Of a DNA stretch of 26,085 nucleotides, positions 1-7,467 are shown one piece after another. The notes beneath the pieces are model-generated. The model made no database searches. It was not told the origin of the DNA and worked only from the letters and a program-made list of their open reading frames with translations. The stretch is from a virus. Each line of letters opens with the position of its first letter. The stretch's first letter is position 1. Made by a program: the position numbers and the translations under genes. The stretch covers positions 1 through 26,085 of IMG/VR virus record IMGVR_UViG_3300025853_000557. One strand, 5' to 3'.

Positions 1-3
1 GGC

Positions 4-117
4 GATTCGCTATCCGAGCGTATATATTTCTCGTTTGTCAACCTATCCTTTTGCCCCCTTGACATACCCAAGTTGGGGCCCCCTATATTCTTACGGGTGA
101 TTCGGCTATCCGAGCGT
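4..117. repeat. Pair of 18/19-base direct repeats
   Basis: Bases 4-21 (GATTCGCTATCCGAGCGT) recur at 99-117 with one extra G after GATTCG. The starts are 95 bases apart, and only the outer copies of the block are shared. A shorter echo, TATCCGA, occurs at about 129-135. A near-perfect direct repeat in non-coding DNA beside the terminase genes could be a protein-binding site or the trace of a small duplication. It may continue to the left of the window. Confidence 0.6.
59..89 (+). promoter_or_regulatory. Possible sigma70-type promoter
   Basis: A perfect -35 hexamer TTGACA (59-64) is followed by TATATT (84-89) after 19 bases, or by CTATAT (83-88) after 18. The -35 is consensus but the spacing is longer than the usual 17, and the spacer contains the palindrome GGGGCCCC (75-82). 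It points toward the terminase operon about 425 bases downstream. It is called from sequence match alone. Confidence 0.3.
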
Positions 118-173
118 TACCCACCCCATATCCGAAAACAAAAAAAAGTACAAAAAAGATTCGTTTGTTATCA

Positions 174-193
174 ACAACTTATAAAAAAGTTGT
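174..193. repeat. Inverted repeat, 7-base arms
   Basis: ACAACTT (174-180) and AAGTTGT (187-193) are exact reverse complements separated by ATAAAA. It lies in very A-rich DNA, so part of the match could be chance. No T-tract follows, so it is not a standard terminator. Confidence 0.4.
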
Positions 194-242
194 AAAAAGT
201 GTGTATAAAATGTCAAAAAAAGCACTTATATATACATAAGAG

Positions 243-326
243 ATATACTTAAGTATATAAACTATAGTAAATGGGATATATATTAATATATAATATATCC
301 CATAAACTTAAGTATAATACTTAAGT
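243..326. repeat. Three ACTTAAGT palindromes (operator-like)
   Basis: The palindrome ACTTAAGT occurs at 247-254, 306-313 and 319-326. The first sits in a longer perfect palindrome (243-258), and the last two are 13 bases apart centre to centre. Three copies in 80 bases of non-coding DNA, with two about a helical turn apart, resembles binding sites for a dimeric regulator. The low complexity of the region lowers the weight of this. Confidence 0.4.
271..303. repeat. Inverted repeat, 11-base arms
   Basis: ATGGGATATAT (271-281) and ATATATCCCAT (293-303) are exact reverse complements around an 11-base AT spacer. The GGG/CCC ends make this more than random AT richness. It lies between the first and second ACTTAAGT palindromes. 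It could form an RNA hairpin or a cruciform, or bind a protein dimer. It has no T-tract. Confidence 0.5.
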
Positions 327-351
327 ATGATCAATTAAGGATTGATTAACA

Positions 352-368
352 ATTAGCTTAAAGCTAAT
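352..368. repeat. Palindrome ATTAGCTT-A-AAGCTAAT
   Basis: Eight-base arms (352-359 and 361-368) surround a single base. The core TTAGCT/AGCTAA returns in the hairpin at 483-500, so the two elements may be read by the same protein. As RNA the tight centre would open the inner pairs. Confidence 0.4.
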
Positions 369-460
369 GAGGGTTTTCCCAAGTCAACCATGACAAATCT
401 TTAGGGTATTGTTGTTTTGAGAGACAGTCATGCCGATGCACTTGGGGAATTTTAACAATG

Positions 461-500
461 GTCGATTTTTAATCGACTAACCGTTAGCTGGTAAGCTAAC
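461..500 (+). promoter_or_regulatory. Two tandem hairpins directly ahead of the small terminase gene
   Basis: The first stem is GTCGATT (461-467) with AATCGAC (471-477) around TTT. The second is GTTAGCT (483-489) with AGCTAAC (494-500) around GGTA. Both have perfect 7-base arms. The second ends right against the ribosome binding site AGGGGG (501-506) of the gene at 516. The layout suits control of translation or of RNA stability at the start of the late operon, or part of a packaging site. Which of these applies is not visible. Confidence 0.5.
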
Positions 501-515
501 AGGGGGCCGTAGATT

Positions 516-905
516 GTGACTGATAGCAGAGCATTACCATATAGCGAAGTTGTCGCAAAGAAGATCCGTGAGGGTATTCGTAACGGTGTGTCGATGAAAG
601 ACATTATGGGGTCGATACAGAAGTATCAGAATGCCCCACGTTCTACGAATACTCTCTATAAGATCTATGGACAGATGATCTCAGAAGAACGTGCTGAGAT
701 TATAGGTCAGGTTGGTGCTATTGTTGTTCAACAGGCACTTGATGGCGATTTTAAAGCTGCTGAGTTTTATCTACGGTCTAAGGGTGGTTGGTCTCCTACT
801 CAAACTATTAATGAGGTTGAGCAGTCTGAAGACCCCGATCTTGATGAGGGTGCGATAAACACTTTGATGTCGTTGCTTGGAAAAAATGAAGATAACGTCG
901 AGTGA
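516..905 (+). CDS. Terminase small subunit (probable)
   Basis: This 129-residue protein probably recognises phage DNA and guides the large terminase to it. It starts with GTG at 516, nine bases after a strong AGGGGG ribosome site. No ATG fits as well. Residues 12-60 are helical and resemble the helix-turn-helix DNA-binding region of small terminases (IREGIRNGVSMKDIM, then TNTLYKIYGQM). Residues 75-95 include EFYLRSKGGWSP. The C-terminus is acidic (SEDPDLDEG). The main support is its place directly before, and overlapping, the large terminase gene. It is the first gene of the packaging and head operon. No enzymatic motif is seen, and the family assignment rests on context plus general resemblance. 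Confidence 0.7.
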   Translation: MTDSRALPYSEVVAKKIREGIRNGVSMKDIMGSIQKYQNAPRSTNTLYKIYGQMISEERAEIIGQVGAIVVQQALDGDFKAAEFYLRSKGGWSPTQTINEVEQSEDPDLDEGAINTLMSLLGKNEDNVE

Positions 906-2235
906 TCTTAGGTCACTACCACCCGAAAAACTACAACAGGTACTTTCTGAACTAGGGCAGAATAAAGCTGAGGAGCTTAGGTATCTGTGGCCTTTCTGGG
1001 CTAGACAAGAACAGCTAGAACCAGAAGGTGATTGGAATGTCTGGATAGCTCTTGCTGGTCGTGGTTGGGGAAAGACTAGGGCTGGCGTTGAGTGGGTTAG
1101 AGAGCAAGTTAAATCTGGTAAGAAACGTATTGCTGCTGTTGCTCCTACAAACTCAGATATTAGAAGGGTTATGGTAGAGGGTGAGTCTGGTTTCCTTAAT
1201 GTTTGTTGGAAGGGTGACAAGACACACAGAGGCGGTAAGATGGGGTTTCCTGTTTGGTCGCCTACCAACAGAACCCTAACGTGGGAGAATGGAGCTAAGG
1301 TAGAGTTCTATTCTGCAGAAGACCCAGAGCGTTTACGTGGACCACAGTTTCATGCAGCTTGGGCAGATGAGGTTGCAGCTTGGCGTAACCAGCAAGATGT
1401 TTGGGATATGTTGCAATTTACCTTACGTCTTGGTCGTAAACCAAGGGTGATGGTAACAACTACACCAAAGCCCACCAAGTTGATGAGGGGCCTAATTGCC
1501 TCTCCTGATAGCTACATTACCAGAGGATCTACCTTTGATAACGTAGATAACTTGGCAAAGCCATTCCTTGATACAGTTAGAAAAGAGTATGAAGGAACAA
1601 GGTTAGGGCGACAGGAACTTTATGCTGAGATATTGGAAGAAGCTGATGGCGCACTCTGGACAACAGAAATGCTTGACGAGTGTACCATTGAAAGAAGTGA
1701 AGTACCAGAACTCAATCGTATTGTTGTTGCTGTAGACCCTGCTGTAACAGCTAAGACAGAATCTGACATGACTGGTATTATTGTTGCTGGTGTAGATGTA
1801 AACGGGATTGGATACGTACTTGAAGATGCCACGGACAGATTTAGCCCTCAACAATGGGCAGCGAAGGCTATCTCGTTGTACAGGGAGTATAGTGCGGATC
1901 GTATTGTTGCCGAAAGGAACCAAGGCGGTGAAATGGTCCGTAGGACACTTGAAGCAGAAGATGAAACAGTTCCTATTCGCCTTGTACATGCTAGTCGAGG
2001 AAAAATGGCTAGGGCTGAACCTATATCTGCACTCTATGAAAAACATAAAGTCAAGCATGTTAAAGGTCTTGACGAGTTGGAAACGCAAATGAGAACTTGG
2101 GAGCCTTTAGGTTCTCTAGGATCTCCCGATAGGTTAGACGCTTGCGTGTGGGCATTGACCGACCTAATGCACCACGGTAATCCAACCCCTACCTTAAGAC
2201 TTGCTTACTCTAGCGCAAAAGGTTTAGTGGCCTAA
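886..2235 (+). CDS. terL: Terminase large subunit (packaging ATPase and nuclease)
   Basis: This motor pumps DNA into the prohead and cuts the concatemer. Numbering is from the ATG at 886. The ATPase domain shows Walker A GRGWGKT (58-64), Walker B with adjacent acids in AWADE (D161, E162) and the coupling motif VTTTPKP (190-196). The C-terminal nuclease domain shows the expected acids: D284 in VVAVDPAV, E343 in VAERNQGG, and D415 and D418 in SPDRLDACVWA. The GRGWGKTRAG signature and 449-residue length match the gene-transfer-agent-like group (COG5323 type). A TTG three codons earlier (877) is possible, but 886 is the first ATG. The gene overlaps the small terminase by about 20 bases, and its stop is followed at once by the portal start. 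All catalytic residues are present. Confidence 0.95.
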   Translation: MKITSSDLRSLPPEKLQQVLSELGQNKAEELRYLWPFWARQEQLEPEGDWNVWIALAGRGWGKTRAGVEWVREQVKSGKKRIAAVAPTNSDIRRVMVEGESGFLNVCWKGDKTHRGGKMGFPVWSPTNRTLTWENGAKVEFYSAEDPERLRGPQFHAAWADEVAAWRNQQDVWDMLQFTLRLGRKPRVMVTTTPKPTKLMRGLIASPDSYITRGSTFDNVDNLAKPFLDTVRKEYEGTRLGRQELYAEILEEADGALWTTEMLDECTIERSEVPELNRIVVAVDPAVTAKTESDMTGIIVAGVDVNGIGYVLEDATDRFSPQQWAAKAISLYREYSADRIVAERNQGGEMVRRTLEAEDETVPIRLVHASRGKMARAEPISALYEKHKVKHVKGLDELETQMRTWEPLGSLGSPDRLDACVWALTDLMHHGNPTPTLRLAYSSAKGLVA

Positions 2236-3561
2236 ATGAAGAAGATTAGTGAACAGCTAGGTAAACTAGAGTTAGGCCAAGGCGGTGAGCAAACCCGCAA
2301 TGGGACTATTCGTGCAGATGAGTTTCTGCAAGAGATTAAAGGTAAAAGAGCTATCAATAAGTTTCGTGAGATGCGAGACAATGATAGCACTATCGGCGCA
2401 ATTATGTATGCCACAGAGCAGGTTCTGCGTGATGTAGATTATTATGTCGAACCAGCTAAAGATACAGCAGCAGGTAGAAAAGAAGCAGAGTTTGTCGAAA
2501 CTATCCTAAAGGATATGGAACACTCTCTTGATGATCACATTGCAGAAGCCCTTTCGCATTTGACGTTTGGGTTTTCTTTGTTTGAGGTGGTCTATAAACG
2601 TAGACGTGGACCTAAAACAGATGATCCAAAATCTTACAGCAGATATTCTGATGGTAGGATAGGCGTAAGGAAGCTGGCTTCTAGGGCGCAATGGACCATA
2701 GAGAGCTTTGATGTTAATAAAACAACAGGCGATGTTTTAGGTGTTAAACAAGAACAAAACTATGGCTTAAAGTCTACTTACATTCCTGCTAGTAAGCTAC
2801 TGCATTATAGAACAACAAATACAAATAATGATCCTTCTGGTCGTTCTATCTTACGGAACGCTTATACTTCGTATCAGTACCTAAAGAACTTTCAGAGTGT
2901 GGAAGCCATAGCTGTTGAAAGAGAACTTCATGGTGTTCCTATTGGAAGGATTGCTGCAGAGTATCTCTCCCCTGATGCAACTGCTGATCAAGTATCAGTA
3001 CGTAGCCAGATGGAAAAGATCCTAAGAGATCTTAAGTTCAATGAACAAGGCTATGCTTTGTTGCCTTCTGATGTATATAGAGACATAGATGGAAAACCAA
3101 CTAATCAGAGAATTGTCGATATTGAACTTATTACAAGTAATGGCTCTCGCAACATTGATATCAACCCTATCATCAGCCGCTATCAGCACGATATTGCTAG
3201 GAGCGTTATGGCTGAGTTCTTGATGTTGGGTGCAGGGGCAAATGGCTCTTATGCGTTAAGCAAATCTAAAACTGACTTGTTCCTACGTTCTATGGAGAGC
3301 TATATCAACTCTATCTTTGATGTGTTGAATAAGCAATTGATTGAACCACTCTGGCATATCAACGGACTTAACTTTGACCTTATGCCAAAAATCTGCGCTG
3401 GTGATGTTGCCCCACATGATCTACGTGAACTTGGTAGTTATCTACGTAACTTGAATGGCGCTAACATAGACCTGAGTGATCAGGATGATATTGTGAATGC
3501 TCTGTTGGCTAACGCAGAACTTCCACCTAAGAAAGTAGCAGAAAATGGCAACTCTAGCTAA
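2236..3561 (+). CDS. Portal protein, DUF935 (Mu gp29-like) type
   Basis: The portal forms the dodecameric ring at the head vertex through which DNA enters and leaves, and to which connectors attach. The 441 residues match the DUF935 group in layout: an N-terminal region with DNDSTIGAIMYATEQVL (about 48-64), the conserved LSHLTFGFSLFEVVYKRR block (about 106-124), and a C-terminal helix-rich part with DIARSVMAEFLMLGAG (about 318-333) followed by SKTDLFLRSMESYI. The ATG directly follows the terminase stop codon, so the pair is probably coupled in translation. The last 17 bases overlap the next gene. Its position between terminase and the head protease agrees. Assignment to portal is firm, the subfamily slightly less so. 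Confidence 0.85.
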   Translation: MKKISEQLGKLELGQGGEQTRNGTIRADEFLQEIKGKRAINKFREMRDNDSTIGAIMYATEQVLRDVDYYVEPAKDTAAGRKEAEFVETILKDMEHSLDDHIAEALSHLTFGFSLFEVVYKRRRGPKTDDPKSYSRYSDGRIGVRKLASRAQWTIESFDVNKTTGDVLGVKQEQNYGLKSTYIPASKLLHYRTTNTNNDPSGRSILRNAYTSYQYLKNFQSVEAIAVERELHGVPIGRIAAEYLSPDATADQVSVRSQMEKILRDLKFNEQGYALLPSDVYRDIDGKPTNQRIVDIELITSNGSRNIDINPIISRYQHDIARSVMAEFLMLGAGANGSYALSKSKTDLFLRSMESYINSIFDVLNKQLIEPLWHINGLNFDLMPKICAGDVAPHDLRELGSYLRNLNGANIDLSDQDDIVNALLANAELPPKKVAENGNSS

Positions 3562-3910
3562 TGCTGTATTCGATAGTGGCCTATCGACACTTACAACAAA
3601 CGGTACACGAATTGATATCTGTTCTACAGAGCCTACTACCTATACAGAGGCCACCTCTACCTATACATTAGGTACAGATACAATTACCATTGGTTCTCCT
3701 GCAGATCGTACAGGGGGTGGTCGAGAGGTAACTGTCTCTGCTGTATCAGACGCAAGTGTTACAGGCTCAGGCACCGCTGCATATTATGCTATTACAAATG
3801 GTAGCACAACTCTGTATGCAACAGGGGATCTAACAACCTCACAAGTTGTAACTTCGGGAAATACATTTTCTTTAGGGTCGTTCACTATCGGTATTCCTGA
3901 CCCAGCATAA
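3545..3910 (+). CDS. Small virion surface protein (function unknown)
   Basis: A 121-residue protein, rich in Thr, Ser, Gly and Ala and predicted to be nearly all beta strand, with no catalytic motif. It opens with ANAVFDSGLSTLTTNGTRIDIC and closes with NTFSLGSFTIGIPDPA. Similar small proteins sit between portal and capsid genes in many phages of Alphaproteobacteria and are usually labelled structural. The start overlaps the portal end by 17 bases. A role as head decoration or a short head or tail spike is inferred from composition and place. No closer function can be given. Confidence 0.55.
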   Translation: MATLANAVFDSGLSTLTTNGTRIDICSTEPTTYTEATSTYTLGTDTITIGSPADRTGGGREVTVSAVSDASVTGSGTAAYYAITNGSTTLYATGDLTTSQVVTSGNTFSLGSFTIGIPDPA

Positions 3911-3922
3911 AAGGGTTAGGTC

Positions 3923-5314
3923 ATGTCCAGTAGGATATTACAGGAGAGTTCTGACCTACTTCTTACTGAAGCTAGTGAACCGATTATCAATGAGAACTTT
4001 ATTGCCACAGATGGCATAATAACAGGTTCTCCAAGTGTTGCCACAACAAATATAAGTCAAGACCACAATTCAAGTCCTGCTAATATCTCTACAGGCAATT
4101 CTGTATTAGCCACTACAGCTATTACACAAGGCCATAGCTTAAACTCTGCCTCTGTAGCTACAAACCCCCCAGACCTTGCTACAACGAGCGTAAGTCAAGA
4201 TCACAACTTAACTCTTACAGTTATTGTTTCTAGTCAAGTTGTAATTTCTACTGCAGGTCTTACTCAAGGCCATAGCCTTCAAGTAAATAGTGTTGTAACT
4301 GGCTTTCCTGTTGTACCTTCTGCAACAGCTACAGAAGCAGAAAACTTTAGCGTTACGTCTCTTGTAACAGGTACACCAAGTCTAGGCCAAACAACCTTAA
4401 CACAGGCCCATAGCCTAACAGCGGGAAATATCATAACTCCTTTCCCTGAGTTGGAAAGCGCAGATGATCTCAACGCTGTTGTAATCCAAGAAACACAGGA
4501 AATAGAGCAAATGTTAGGAGGTTGGTCGAGAAGAGCTTACGAAGTCCCTGATGGGAAACTTGTTCAAGCTGAACGTGAGATCCAGCAGACTTATGGAGAT
4601 AAAGTCTCCATTGATCGTAAGGCTAAGTCTCTTATCAAGTTTGGACGTTCTGCTTCATTAAGTACAAACACCCTTGAAACTGTTTGGACTGTTGGTCAAA
4701 ACGAAAGTTACGTTACAGATAACACTATTTCTTTTGTGTCTTCCTCTTCTGCCTCTGATACACAAGAAGTTACCATTGAGGGACACACCCTAGCTGATAA
4801 TAAGTTCACTTTTGTCGTACAGACAGCAACTTTAAATGGACAGAATGCTGTATCTCTAACAACAGACCTTGCGCGTGTTTCACGTATGTACAATAACAAT
4901 AGTACAGAGTTAGTAGGAAGAGTTGTAGTCTATGAGAATACCACTATCTCAGGTGGCATTCCCACAGACGCTACAAAAATCCACATTGATATACCTCAAG
5001 GCTTTCAACAGTCCCTAAAAGCTGCCACAACCTTTAGCAATACTGATTATTATATAATGACTGGGTTTTATGGGGCTGTAAGTTCCAAAACCAGCGCAGC
5101 AGTTGATTTTTATGTCGAAATCAGGGAAGTAGGTAAAGTATTTCTTCCAAAAGGATGTTTTACAGCGTCTTCCAATGGGGGCGGTTCTAACATTATCTTA
5201 GACCCTGCAATCATCGTACCAAAGAATGCAGATGTTCGTGTAAGAGTCGAAACTCCAACCAACAATGCCATAGTATTTGGTATCTTTAAAGGTTATATAG
5301 CTAAGGTACTTTAA
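3923..5314 (+). CDS. Virion structural protein with N-terminal 23-residue repeats
   Basis: 463 residues in two parts. Residues 31-168 are six units of exactly 23 residues, with a partial seventh after them. Their shared pattern is roughly TG-P-L-TT---Q-H-L, with Gln and His almost always kept. Residues about 234-463 begin with KSLIKFGRSASLSTNTLETVW and run through RVSRMYNNNSTELVGRVVVYE. This second part resembles a beta-rich domain found in structural proteins of many marine phages, where KFGRN and a following Trp are conserved. The whole is probably an outer head fibre or decoration, the repeats making a stalk and the C-terminal domain the exposed head. Function is inferred. The stop overlaps the next start by one base (TAATG). 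Confidence 0.65.
   Translation: MSSRILQESSDLLLTEASEPIINENFIATDGIITGSPSVATTNISQDHNSSPANISTGNSVLATTAITQGHSLNSASVATNPPDLATTSVSQDHNLTLTVIVSSQVVISTAGLTQGHSLQVNSVVTGFPVVPSATATEAENFSVTSLVTGTPSLGQTTLTQAHSLTAGNIITPFPELESADDLNAVVIQETQEIEQMLGGWSRRAYEVPDGKLVQAEREIQQTYGDKVSIDRKAKSLIKFGRSASLSTNTLETVWTVGQNESYVTDNTISFVSSSSASDTQEVTIEGHTLADNKFTFVVQTATLNGQNAVSLTTDLARVSRMYNNNSTELVGRVVVYENTTISGGIPTDATKIHIDIPQGFQQSLKAATTFSNTDYYIMTGFYGAVSSKTSAAVDFYVEIREVGKVFLPKGCFTASSNGGGSNIILDPAIIVPKNADVRVRVETPTNNAIVFGIFKGYIAKVL
4013..4426 (+). repeat. Six in-frame 69-base repeats coding for 23-residue units
   Basis: The units run at residues 31-53, 54-76, 77-99, 100-122, 123-145 and 146-168 of the protein starting at 3923, all of identical length. 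Units 1 and 3 carry SQDHN and units 2 and 4 carry TQGHS, an alternating A-B-A-B order that implies duplication of a 138-base double unit. Unit 6 has TQAHS, and unit 5 has drifted (TEAEN). DNA similarity is still visible, for example CAAGGCCATAGC in units 2 and 4. A seventh, shortened unit follows. Confidence 0.8.
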
Positions 5315-6696
5315 TGCCCTATTCTCGTAATTCAGAGCTTCCAAAAGCAGTGAGGCAAACCGTGCCAGAGGAAAAACATACACAGTTTCGTCGTGTCTTT
5401 AATTCAGTTTATGCAGACACCAAGAGTGAGCAGAGAGCTTTTGCTGCTGCTTGGTCTGCAGTAGAGAAAAGACAGATGGATGAGGACTTATTTACCAATC
5501 CTGCAGAAGCTCGCACAAGAGCCAGAATGATGGGACTTGGTGAAGAAATCCATACACACTTTATGAATGGTCAAGCCTTCTATATGCCAGCAGCTACGCA
5601 TGAAGCGTACATGGAATACTATAATGAGCTTGGAGATATAGAAGACAAGGAAGAGCCTGATGATTTGCTTTCTAGGGTCTTGACCGCTATCATCCAAGAG
5701 ATCACCAAAGTGGACATGTCTACGCTGGAAAGCAAGGCAAGCGACCACAATAAAAAACATGGGGGTAAAGGTAAAGTAACTGCTTCCACCTTACGTCAGG
5801 TTTATGACAGGGGTATCGGTGCATACAAAACCAACCCCTCTTCTGTAAGACCTAACGTGTCCTCTAAAGAACAATGGGCTATGGCACGTGTCAACAACTT
5901 CTTACGTACTATTCGCACTGGTCGTTTCCGTAGCGGTAAACACGATACTGATTTACTCCCTACTAAACACCCCCTGTCAACAAGAAAGAATGACGTGTGG
6001 GATGAGAGTGAATTGCCTACCCAAGCAGCCATTGATAAAGCAGACAGACCTCTAAACAAGCCATTCAGATTGCCTTCTGGATCAAGCAAAAAGTTTGGTG
6101 TTTACGTCAAAGATGGTGATAAAACCAAAAAAGTAACTTTCGGTGATCCTAACATGGAGATACGCCGTGATGATCCCAAAGCCAGAGCCAACTTTCGTAG
6201 TCGTCATTCGTGCGATACTGCAACTGATAAGACAACTGCGAGATATTGGTCTTGTCGTATGTGGGAGAAAGGTGCCACAGTGAGTGATTTAACTAAAACA
6301 GAAATTGAGGGCAAGATCCTTAAGGCAGACGAAGAGCAACGTATTGTCTATGGGTGGGCCTCTGTCATTACTGAGAATGGTGAACGTGTTGTTGACCGTC
6401 AAGGTGATGTTATCGAAGCTGACACACTTGTGAAAGCCGTAAATGATTTTATGGAACATATTCGTGTTGGTAAAACAATGCACACAGGTAAAATGACAGG
6501 GCGTGTAATTCACTCTCTGCCTATCACCAAAGAAATCGGTGAGAGCCTTGGCATACAGAGTGACCGTGAAGGATGGGTTGTAGCTTACAAAGTCTACGAC
6601 GATGACGTCTGGGATAAGGTCAAATCTGGAGAACTTGCGGCCTTCAGTATCGGTGGTCGTGCAATCAAGGAGAAACTAGAAGATGCATCTTCTTAA
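5314..6696 (+). CDS. Multidomain head maturation protease: ChaB + unknown middle + XkdF-type peptidase
   Basis: The C-terminal domain (about 328-458) matches the XkdF-like phage serine peptidase group (Peptidase_S78_2), with RIVYGWASVI, the D361-R-Q-G-D block, H390 in MHTGK and S445 in AFSIGGRA as likely catalytic residues. It would cleave scaffold and capsid precursors during head maturation. Residues 8-52 resemble ChaB (LPKAVRQTVPEE, then AFAAAWSAVEK). The middle has two further conserved-looking blocks: about 143-215 (SDHNKKHGGKG, EQWAMARVNNFL) and about 259-317 (FGDPNMEIRRDDPKARANFR, RHSC, YWSCRMW), the latter seen in other phage proteins without known function. At 460 residues it is much longer than a lone XkdF domain. 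It overlaps the scaffold-like gene by 14 bases. Confidence 0.8.
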   Translation: MPYSRNSELPKAVRQTVPEEKHTQFRRVFNSVYADTKSEQRAFAAAWSAVEKRQMDEDLFTNPAEARTRARMMGLGEEIHTHFMNGQAFYMPAATHEAYMEYYNELGDIEDKEEPDDLLSRVLTAIIQEITKVDMSTLESKASDHNKKHGGKGKVTASTLRQVYDRGIGAYKTNPSSVRPNVSSKEQWAMARVNNFLRTIRTGRFRSGKHDTDLLPTKHPLSTRKNDVWDESELPTQAAIDKADRPLNKPFRLPSGSSKKFGVYVKDGDKTKKVTFGDPNMEIRRDDPKARANFRSRHSCDTATDKTTARYWSCRMWEKGATVSDLTKTEIEGKILKADEEQRIVYGWASVITENGERVVDRQGDVIEADTLVKAVNDFMEHIRVGKTMHTGKMTGRVIHSLPITKEIGESLGIQSDREGWVVAYKVYDDDVWDKVKSGELAAFSIGGRAIKEKLEDASS

Positions 6697-7465
6697 GCAA
6701 CTTGAGCTTGACGAACTATCTTTGGTTGACCGTCCTGCGAATGCGTCTGCCAAAGTTGCTCTGTTCAAGCGTGATTCCGAAGAGGAAAATATGGAAAAAG
6801 CATACAAAATGAGTGATGCCGAAATGGAGGAAATGGACAAGATGTCTGATGACCTCAAGGCTAAACTTCGTGGCTACATGGATAAAGGTTACACTTTCCC
6901 AGAAGCTAAGAAAATGATGGACGAGGATGATATGAAGAAAGCTGACGAGGATATTTCTTTGGAAGCAGAACTTATCGCTCTGAAAGAAGAAAACGAAAGC
7001 CTACGCAAAGAGCTAGGTGAAGTCGTTGAGAAAAAAGAAGAGATCGTAGAGACGATTGAGGTTAATGGAGAGATGGTCGTAAAGGCTGACATTCCAGAGC
7101 CTGTCTTGAAAGCTCTTGAGGAAGCTAAAGTTGAAAAGCAGATGATTGAACTGCGCAAGAAAGCTGAAGCTGAATTACCACACTTTGACGTTGAAGTAGC
7201 TATGTCGTTGCTTGATGTTATTAAGGGTGATGCAAAAGTCCTAGAGGCACTTAAGGGCGCAGACGCTGCCTTTGCTGCTGCTATGGATGAAGTGGGAGAG
7301 AAAGTTGTCGAGGCCGACATGTCTGATCCACAATCTAAATTAGACAAGATGGTAGACGCCTATGCCGAAGAGCATAAGGTCAACAAATACGCTGCTTTTG
7401 ATGCCATCTCTAAAACAGCAGAGGGTAAATCCCTTATCGCTAAAACTTATGAAAAGGATGAGTAA
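6683..7465 (+). CDS. Head scaffolding protein (probable)
   Basis: 260 residues, very acidic and helical, rich in Glu and Lys, with a strong coiled-coil stretch at about 90-130. The first 25 residues carry LDELSLVDRPANASAKVALF, a segment typical of the region just after XkdF-type proteases and a likely processing or capsid-contact element. An internal ATG (Met37, in EENMEKAYKMSD) could give a shorter product. Place between protease and decoration/capsid genes, composition and size all fit an internal scaffold that is removed or cleaved after assembly. There is no enzyme motif. The start overlaps the protease end by 14 bases. Confidence 0.75.
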   Translation: MHLLKQLELDELSLVDRPANASAKVALFKRDSEEENMEKAYKMSDAEMEEMDKMSDDLKAKLRGYMDKGYTFPEAKKMMDEDDMKKADEDISLEAELIALKEENESLRKELGEVVEKKEEIVETIEVNGEMVVKADIPEPVLKALEEAKVEKQMIELRKKAEAELPHFDVEVAMSLLDVIKGDAKVLEALKGADAAFAAAMDEVGEKVVEADMSDPQSKLDKMVDAYAEEHKVNKYAAFDAISKTAEGKSLIAKTYEKDE

Positions 7466-7467
7466 TC

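Larger units (their letters stand above)
1..515. other. Non-coding, AT-rich regulatory region ahead of terminase
   Basis: No convincing gene lies in this 515-base stretch. It holds a pair of direct repeats (4-21 and 99-117), a possible promoter (59-89), a strongly AT-rich core (about 125-350) with several perfect dyads, three copies of the palindrome ACTTAAGT, and two tandem hairpins directly ahead of the small terminase gene. A 16-codon open frame at 430-480 is too short to call. In tailed phages the sequence ahead of the small terminase often holds the packaging site (cos or pac) and late-gene control. The dyads here would suit either role or an origin, but nothing in the sequence decides between them. 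Confidence 0.6.

Noticed and set aside
430-480. 16-codon open frame (MPMHLGNFNNGRFLID) ahead of the small terminase
   Set aside because: It is too short and has only a weak GAGAG ribosome site. It is kept as part of the hairpin finding, not called as a gene.
771-1268. 165-codon open frame on the - strand
   Set aside because: It overlaps the terminase genes completely, has no ribosome site of note, and reads as a Ser/Pro/Leu-rich shadow.
4013-4426. CRISPR-like or other spaced repeat array
   Set aside because: The 69-base periodic repeats are in frame, lack constant repeat/spacer structure and lie in a virion protein gene.
6889-7347. 152-codon open frame on the - strand
   Set aside because: It is the reverse of the acidic scaffold gene. 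Its Ser/Ala/Phe-rich product is what reversed Glu/Lys/Ala codons give.
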